Positions 12,801 to 21,800 of a stretch of DNA of 64,000 nucleotides are shown here, in pieces. The position numbers and the translations under genes were made by a program. The notes beneath the pieces were generated by a model. The model did not search any database, was not told the DNA's origin, and was given only the letters and a program-made list of their open reading frames with translations. Numbering within the stretch: the stretch's first letter is position 1; each line of letters opens with the position of its first letter. Location: assembly GCF_033807575.1 (NCBI RefSeq), contig NC_084708.1:7526501-7590500 (forward strand). Direction: 5' to 3'. This DNA comes from Cydia pomonella. Its lineage: Eukaryota > Arthropoda > Insecta > Lepidoptera > Tortricidae.

Positions 12801-15800
12801 TTGAAGTTCTGATTATTAAAATTTCATACTGAAAAGAAGACTCAGCGGTGGCAGCATGGTTCCATTTTTATTACTTGTCACAATGCAAGTCACTTTCGCG
12901 CTTGCATACTTGTTAAAACGTGACAGGCATGGTGACAAATGACAAAGAACCAACCATCTTAGTATATATAAATAAATATTTTTACGATACATATTTCATA
13001 TTCAGCCGCCTTTGAATTGAAAATTGAATAAATCTCTACCTAATTGAGAAGAATAAGCGATTAACTCACTGCGTCAAAACATTCTTGTAAGCCACCGCTT
13101 TTAGCTGTACGGCGCTACCATCTTTAGCCGCTACCATTATGTCCACCGTTCTCCTCAAACCTTGGTAGCCGTACGGTGCCCAACTGCGCTCCTTCACTCC
13201 TCGAACCTGCAGATCATCGGAATATCCTTTAAAATACTCCCGATCCCGGATATAAGGTTTTTCCAATGATAGATAAAACCACTTGCCACTGTCATCCACC
13301 GAATCATTTCTACCAAATGGACAGCCTAGCTTTTGCGGGTTTCTTATCCTGGGAACTTTCTCGTTTCTCGTACCTGCAAGTACTCGCTCATAGTCGCCAC
13401 GTCCTGATTGAAGACCTGGAACCGGCCCTGCACCACGCCCCATTGCATCCAGCTGCCGTCTTCCCATCGATCCCTGAACAAATATTCTGTTTCTTATGTG
13501 ATTGGTTCATTTTATACTTGTCGTGTCGCCTCTATACGTACATAATTACGTAAACAAGTAAAACGTAAAAAACAAATTCAACCAGACTGATTTTTAATTT
13601 TTTTCACGTAAGCCGCCTATCATCTATTTTTTTGCAAAAAAGCCCTCTATTTTTAAGCAAGGAGGTCATCTTAGCTAACTCTGTTTTTCATTTCATAGGA
13701 ATTTGACGTTTTTGGTGGCTCTTCCACTGACACTGTAGTCTGTGAAGAATCAGCTTTGGGTTAACTCTAGACGAAACATTGCGATGATCCTCATTCTATT
13801 ATATACTGCCTGATATTAATACTGAGGTCCAGATCAATTCACAAGAACTGGCACGAATGTAACGAATGAGTAATTTGATACACACATAAAAAAATATCTA
13901 TATGTGTATGTTAACGGCACCAATTATGGGACATTTAAGAGAATATTTGGAGTATTTTCGATATTTCACCGACATTTGTAAAATTTCTACCGCTTTATGC
14001 TTTAAAAATTGAATGTCCAATTCGTTCTTTATGTATTCTATGTATTTAATGAAAGCTACTGAAATTGGTTTCAATATTATTAACCAATTAAAAGTATGTT
14101 TTTTTGCTCCAGTCATGGGGTGTATGGCGCCATTAATTTTTAATTTCACAAATATCAATGAAAAATTAAACTGAAGCAGCTCTTTGGCTCTTATTTATGG
14201 TAAAATGTTGCCAGCGATTAAAAACTGATGGTAAATGCTTGTTTTACAGGATTTGTTTATACCATTCCATTACTGGTGCCTGTTCCATTATAGGGGTGTT
14301 TACTATATCACATTACCCAATAAAATGGTGGCTCTGATTGTATCGATACAAGTGTCACTCATACAATGAAAGTTTCATTCATTCCATTCGTGCCAGCTTT
14401 CGTGAATTAATCTGAAATTACTTCCGAGATATAACGTCTAATGTGGCGCCTAGAAAATTCCTTAAAGGCTTGATATGATTACCTATTACCTAACCGTTAT
14501 TGTCCGTATACTAGGCATGATATAATATCAGTGATAATATTAACACATCAATCTGATAAAACACTTAACAGGTACCTAAGGCATAAGTGGCATATCGTAC
14601 TTAACCCAATTCCTAAGGATTTATCAACATACTCTGTTTCCTCAAACACATCATGTGCGTAATATGTGAAATCGTAACATATTGTTTACTTTACCTAATA
14701 ATTTGGCAACATAATGACAAGCGATTACCTACTTAGGTACGCAAATCACTTTGTTTACCTGCACATTATCCCTATTGACAGAGCAGAAAATAAGTCCACG
14801 GATATAAGGTCAACAGGCCATGATAAAGATTTTGGTAGTATTTTTATTTATAATCAACATCTTAAAGTCTATAAGTACATAATATCCAGATTAATTCAAG
14901 CCGATGGAAGCCAATTATACACTTCAAATGTGGACTATCCAGTCATGACCACGATTCTCAGTCTTGAAGGGACGACCAAAGGGAGCGAGAACCCAGCCGA
15001 CGCTAGTCAAATATACATTATGGAAACATTAAATTAAGTCGTGCCCAAAGCGCCAGGAACGGTTATATGTCAGAAGCTGTCAATGTAACCTTCATACAGT
15101 CAGCAGATAAAGGTTGATCAATGTAACCAAATATATCGGAACACGTCCTTTTTTCTATAGGTATGGTAACAAAGTTGTGTTATACCTATATCTTTTTGAT
15201 ACTGACTGTACATTGAAGTAAGATTATATTAACTCGCATGCATCCATCATCATGACGTGTAACGTGTACATTTTTATTCCTAAACTACTCAACGATATCT
15301 TTAATTAAAAGATAAACTTCGGTATTCAATTATCTAGACAAATTACATGCTGATTGTTTGAATAAATGAGATAAGGGTCCTGGCGTGTCTTCTGATAATC
15401 TATTTCACTTAACCCTTTTCCAGGCCGCACAAATCTACAAGGTTTTCCCAATAAATCCAAATATAGATATTCCAATTAATCCAGCTTTGATGATTCATTT
15501 AAAGAAAAGTAACATTTCCTGAAAGTGTAATCTAATTTGAACCTTAAATCGGAATACTAAAGTTGAAATCCTAATGGCGCGTATGTGGTCGATAAATCGT
15601 ACTATGCCTGGAAAAGGGTTAAGTATATAAATGAGCTTCATGTACAGTCAGCTGCAGAGAGAGGGAACCCCCCTGCATAGAATCAGTCTATGCAGGGGGG
15701 GGGGGGGGTGTCATCTCTCACTGCAGCTGACCGTACCTAATGGTGGTAGTAAAATATCCCAGCATAAATACTTCATATATAAAATTGGCGGCCAAGACTC

Positions 15801-18800
15801 AGTAGCTTTTACTGTTAAAAAGTTACCAGATCAAAAGCCAAACCCCTAAGCCGTGACTTTATAATATAAACCTTGAAACTTGGTCCAAAAACTACGGCTA
15901 GGCCGTTTATGCCTGCACCTCCATTAATGGAGGGTGGGAGTAATAGATTTATTTCGGGAAGTTTCCTAAGATCACTAAGTGTCCTAAGTTCTGTATACAG
16001 AACTACACCCCCCTTTATAGAGGAGGATGGGGTGAAAGTAAGAGACTTCTTAGTTTTCCTGTTCTTCGTATGTAAATCCTAGGCTCCGTGCCAAATTTCC
16101 GCTTTCTAGGACATCGGGAAGTACCCTAGAGTTTTGTGTCAGTAAGTGGCCAAAATGTCTTATTTTAGTTATTGATAAATGGCTTCGGCCAAGGCGACAA
16201 CCATAAGTGGGAACGAAAGGTCCGATCGCTGTGTCTCGCTCCAACCTATGGCCAGCGCGTAAAGTATTAAAGCTATTTTGTTGAAACTTAATTTATTTTA
16301 CATGTTTCCTAATTACGAAGCTATGAGGGTTTGAAATGAGACGTAACGGTACATAGGTGCCCCGCCTTTTTTTCGTACGTTGTCTTGAAAGATGTAATAT
16401 AACTAATTTAAATTCCAATCTGTACAATATAGTATAATCAGTCAATTGGTACCCATGGTCACCGTTGCCTCTGATTCTAGTCTAGCCATGGTTCTATAAG
16501 TCATTGTATGTCTTTTGATCCTGACGAAATCTGGTATTAGAAGTTTGTACGATTATTTTAAATGCCATCACTCACAAAATATTGGGCCAGTCCCCGTCCC
16601 GCCACGGCTCGAGCGCGAGTGCTTCTGCCGCTAACTCGTTGCTCCAGTCTTCCGGATGCCGCACCGGATTCGACGCCGCTATCCAACTGTAACAAAGGAA
16701 GGAAAGGAATAGTAAATTAAGGACACCAAGCACCAAGAATATCGTACACTGACCCGCCTTTTCCTATCTCTATAGCACGCGCGTAATTATATTCCTGTCA
16801 CCGTAATGCCAGCAGTCAATGACACTGTGCGAGCGGGACAGCAATATGCGCTGGTCATAGAGACAGGAAATACCTAGTTGGTTACTAAATTCTGTTACTG
16901 CAATAATTTTTATCTACATAAAATATACAAACGAAAGTTGAATAAACTATATCTTAAAATGAAATACACATAATAAGGAATTACATATGACTATATCATT
17001 CAAAATGGCCCCCTCTGGCCTTGACACAGGCCCTCAAACGACGAGGCCAGTCATCAATAGCGGCACGCACGATTGTCATGTCTAATTCCGTCACTGTCTT
17101 AACTATGGACCGCTTGAGGGAGTCAAGATTTGTGTGGGGTTTAGCACAGGCTTTCTCCTCAATAACCTGGCATATGGCATAATCTAGGGGGTTAAGGGAC
17201 GGCCGGTCTTCGTGGGCAATAAAATCAATTTTGTTCCTTCGAAACCAGGCTTGAGTTGTTTTTGCCTTATGTGCAGGAGCTGAGTCCTGTTGAAAGACCC
17301 ATGGCTGGTTTTAAATAGGGTGTGGCTTAAGAGCTTCACTATTGGTTCGAGAACGGTTTCCTGGTAAACTTTGGCCCCAGTTTTCACACCTTTTTCACAG
17401 AACAGAACTAACACAGGTTAGCCCTGAGTATGACACACCCAGCCAAATCATCACATAAGAGGGCTGATGGCCTCGTTGCACTCTCAGAACAGCCGCAATC
17501 GCCTCTTCACTGTTTTTTGCATAGACCCTGTCATTCTGGCGGTTACAACATTCTTCAATGGTAAATATTTTTTTATCTGTAAATACTATTTTTCGGTGGC
17601 CATTTTGTGCGTACCGCTTCAATAGCACGCGACTTCTCTCTAGCCTCATAGTCTTTAATCGTCCATTAAGCAAATGACCTTTTTGTCTGCGGTAAGCGTG
17701 TAGTCCAAGGTCTTCATTGATAAATTTTTTTAGGGAGCTTCTCTTCACAGACATCTGTATTGCCAACAACTTTTGCTTCCGGACGGGGTTTCTTGCAATT
17801 CTCGCCTTCACTGCCTTTATTAGAGCTGGGGTCCGAATGGTGCATGGTCTTCCAGACCTCTTGCCGTCATCGAAGCTCTGAGTACTATTGTATCTATTAA
17901 TTATGCGGTAAACAAATTGTTTGTTGATTTTTAGGTTTTCAAGCAACTTCAAAATCATGTTTGGCACCCGCCCACATTTGTGCAACGCAATCACAGCGAT
18001 ACGATTCTCTTTTAGGCCCCAATTCATTATAGTTACGACGAGATAAGCGTTATGTGTGGTATATAATTATAGCTCACAAATCCACCACATTACGTCATTT
18101 CTTTATTTTTTCGGTAGCATTTGTTTTAACGGAAATAAAGAGGTTGCAAATCGAGTAACAGAACTTAGTAATCAACTAGGTAGCAGGTCAATGGACGATT
18201 TACTTTAATTATTTGACGTAGTAACTTTTTATTAATCTGTGGTATTTGTACGTGTACTTCATGTCTTGCTTGCTGAATAACTTAGTAGAGTTTTTGAAAA
18301 GCATGTACGATGTTTTCCAACGGATTGACCAAATTAGTATACCTATTTACAGAAAGTAAATAGGTATTGCAAAATATATATTATATAACAAGTTGTCTAA
18401 ATCGTTGTAAGCGCCTACCTAACTTATAATAATAGCAAACTCAGTTCAGGCAGAACAAACATTAAAACGTATGCTAATATACTTTGATCTACGAAGCCAT
18501 AAGTAATTCAAAAAATAAAATATACCTACGAGTAGAAAATAGTGTATTGTGTCACAAGGGAGCAAAATATTGTTTACCACACCAACTCGTAAAGGCTCTC
18601 TAGAAGTAGCCTGCGGCTGTCGTGCATCTAAAGGCCTCATTTGCAAAATTTCACTTACCCCCCTCGTTGCAAGATGTACTATATAGCATGAGGGGTTAAA
18701 CAATAACTTTGCTCCATTATAGACAACTATTTCAAACCACATGCTAACAGTCCGTAGGTACTGACTATTGGATCGAGTGTTTAGTATGAATGCTTTCACA

Positions 18801-21800
18801 AAACCTGTGAATTTAAAAACTTCACTAAATGTATATCATGTTTTTTTTTAACAAAAAACACTTAAGATACTTTATTCCACTACGGAGTTCTAGTTCCCAC
18901 TATGTTTCTATCAGACATTGGCAATATATTTGTTGGTAATATCAAAGAGCATTTGAAATAGAGATGGAATGTTAAAAAAAAAAATTGTAGCCACAGTAAA
19001 TGTACTGCAATTTTTCGACACATGACTAAAACTTTTAGACTTTGATCCTTACTCTTTCACTAATATGTGTTAAATTTGTTCAATATCAAAAAGTAGCGCC
19101 ATCTTACCGGGCGTAGGCCAAAGGTATGGTGGCATCTTTTCGAACGATGGCCTGATGACCTCTATTTCAAATTACCTTTGGGAATATTGACTTACAGGGC
19201 ATTGAACTTAGCGTGATGAGTAGTACTGTCCCCAACTTTTGTGACGAGACCGTTGAAGATGATCCTCAAGCGAGTGTGCCGCTCTATTACTTGTATCTTG
19301 AGGTCTCCTGCGTGCCACGTCCCATCCGTAGCCTCCCAAGCTCCTACTGCTGTGTCTGGGTGACCTATAGTAACAGTTATTCTATTATTTACAAGTTGTA
19401 TGCTTGGTTGGTAGTTGGTACCCAATGTTAACCAACAAAAACATTATTTGCTGCCAAACAGAAAAATATAAGAAACAGTTAGGGACAATTTTACACAAAT
19501 CGGCCTAGCTCCAAACTAAGCAAAGAAATACGAGTAGTCAGTAGTGCAAGAACTAAAGTAGTGAATAAACGATGCATTTTTTATGTAAGTAAGTGCAACT
19601 TTCGTTGTCTATAATTTTGGTTTGGCACCGACTTGACAAACTAAGTAATTACCCGGATGGTTATTAATTTTCTTATTATTAGGTATTAATTACTTTTTGG
19701 CAGAAATTTGCTTTACAACGGGATAGGGGCTGGACAAGCTAGGATAGGGGTGGGGTATAAAATAGTTGTTTGTTTTACAAGGGGGCAAAGTTATTATTTT
19801 AACCGCTCGTGCTAATATTGATACCCGAGCAAGCGAAAGATTCCAAAATTGAATTTGGTATTTATAGTTAAAGATAAAGATAGAGTATTTTCCTCACTTT
19901 GATGTGGTGAAAAATGTTGTGTTTCACTTGGAGGTAAAGTTTGTTTAACCCTCGTGCCTTGAAACCCTCGCAATGCTCAAGATTCCAGCACTCGCTACGG
20001 TCGTGGTTCAATTTTGGAATCTTTCGCTTGCTCGGGTATCAATATTAGCGCCAGCGTTTAAACAACAACTTTGCCCCCTTGTAAAACAATTCACTATTGT
20101 GCTTTTTAGTGGGTTTTGGCTTTTTGAAGGCGGTTCCCTTTTATTAAAAGAGAACTAAAATTAACTTACTTTTCTTTTGTTTTGTTTTTCAATTATTTAT
20201 TTATTTATTTTATTGCTATTAGTACCTACTCTGTGTAGCCAATGTGTAGCTGTGTATAGAATTGGCAATACCTACATTTATTTCTTTAGAATTTTTATAC
20301 AATAGGGTATTAAATTGCTCACCAAAATATTTTTTTATTCGGGTAATTCGGGTATTTCAGTTGCGAAATTGATGGATTTGTTATAACGATTCTACTAAAT
20401 ACGTAGCTATAGTGACCGTTCCGGTCTGCCGCATGCCGCATCTATGTATTATAATATAGATTACGTCGTTCTCGTGAATGACATGAAATGCGTTTAATAA
20501 CCATAACCTGTTGGTGGCTATACAGCTTTGGTATTATCGACAAATAGTAGTAGCATCAGGTGTCTATCTATAGTCAAGGACCTAATGCTCTTTTAAGAAA
20601 CTCCTCTAAACACCTTTAAATAGTACCGTAGATAAAATTTACCTTAAATCTAATCAATGAATGTTGCAATTTCCTGTACGTACCTATAGGTGCGATTATT
20701 ATGACAGTATATACCCTGGTACTACTAAACCTTGACTGCGACTGACCTCGACATGTTACCGAAAACAATGTTGTAGACACCTGCCTGACACTTTCGACTT
20801 CGCCGTTATTGCAGTCCAAAACCTTATCTTTCGCTTGGCTAAATCTGCAATTTAGTTATTTTGCAACTGCTCGCCGGCCCCATCGACTTTGAATTAACCT
20901 GCTATTAAGTAGTATCTAGAAATCACCATTGAAATCACTAGACTTCATAAAATTTAATAAATGTACTTATCTAATTCCAATGCAAACCACGCTTTTCCTA
21001 TCCTACCTTAACAGCCACGAATATCACATTTAATTTAATTCTATATTTATCCCCGTATTTCTACAAATAAACGACTGTCTATAATTAATACAATTGCTGA
21101 AATTATGATAATTCTGTTTTCGGGGTTACATTCCTCCCACTCCCGATAGGTACCAACTGTCTATTTAGTAGGTAAGTCTAGCCCAGTCGATGGTCAACTC
21201 AATATGGTCATACGAACATGATGTCACGTAGCAAATGCGCAGTTTTATCTGTGGAGTACGAAGCTATAATTATTGTGTCTAGGTATAGGCGGTAACTAGC
21301 AAAACGATTGGAAAAACTGACAACTATTTAAGAACTCTTTTGATTTGTAAAACTAATGAAATCAATGCAGAAAATATTGACCCAAGTGACGCATAACTAA
21401 AAGGAGATAAACGTTGCGTATCTACTGTTGCCTTAACATTCTATGACAACATGAAATACTTTACCTATGACCTGTGAAACACCGTGGGATTAAGTGTGAT
21501 TGTAAAGATTGTAAAGAATGAATTATTTATTGTTATGTTATTAATGATGAAATTGATAATTCAATGTATATATATACCGTATTATTTGACATTTAGATTT
21601 TATTCTAGAAAGGTTCTAGACTAGTATTTTTATACAATTTTGATGTTTGACGATCCTTTTGTGAAATTCTTATTATTAAGTTTACCATATCTATAATAGT
21701 ACAATGTTTTTTTTAGAACAATAATAACTGCATCAATAAATTGCTCTGATATTTAGATTAAGATGATATTTGTAAAATTTGACGATTTAAAAGTGCTTGT

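Noticed and set aside
13207..13373. In-frame coding extension of PPS-like exon 6 (SGKWFYLSLEKPY frame)
   Set aside because: The upstream exon ends at a good donor (ttgcag|gtacga), and joining it directly to 13206 gives the expected peptide; reading through meets a TAA from the exon-5 frame.
14714..15037. 107-codon open frame on the plus strand
   Set aside because: No recognisable motif; its 3' part (cacgattctcagtcttgaag) resembles a common dispersed lepidopteran sequence and it lies in a transposon-rich intron.
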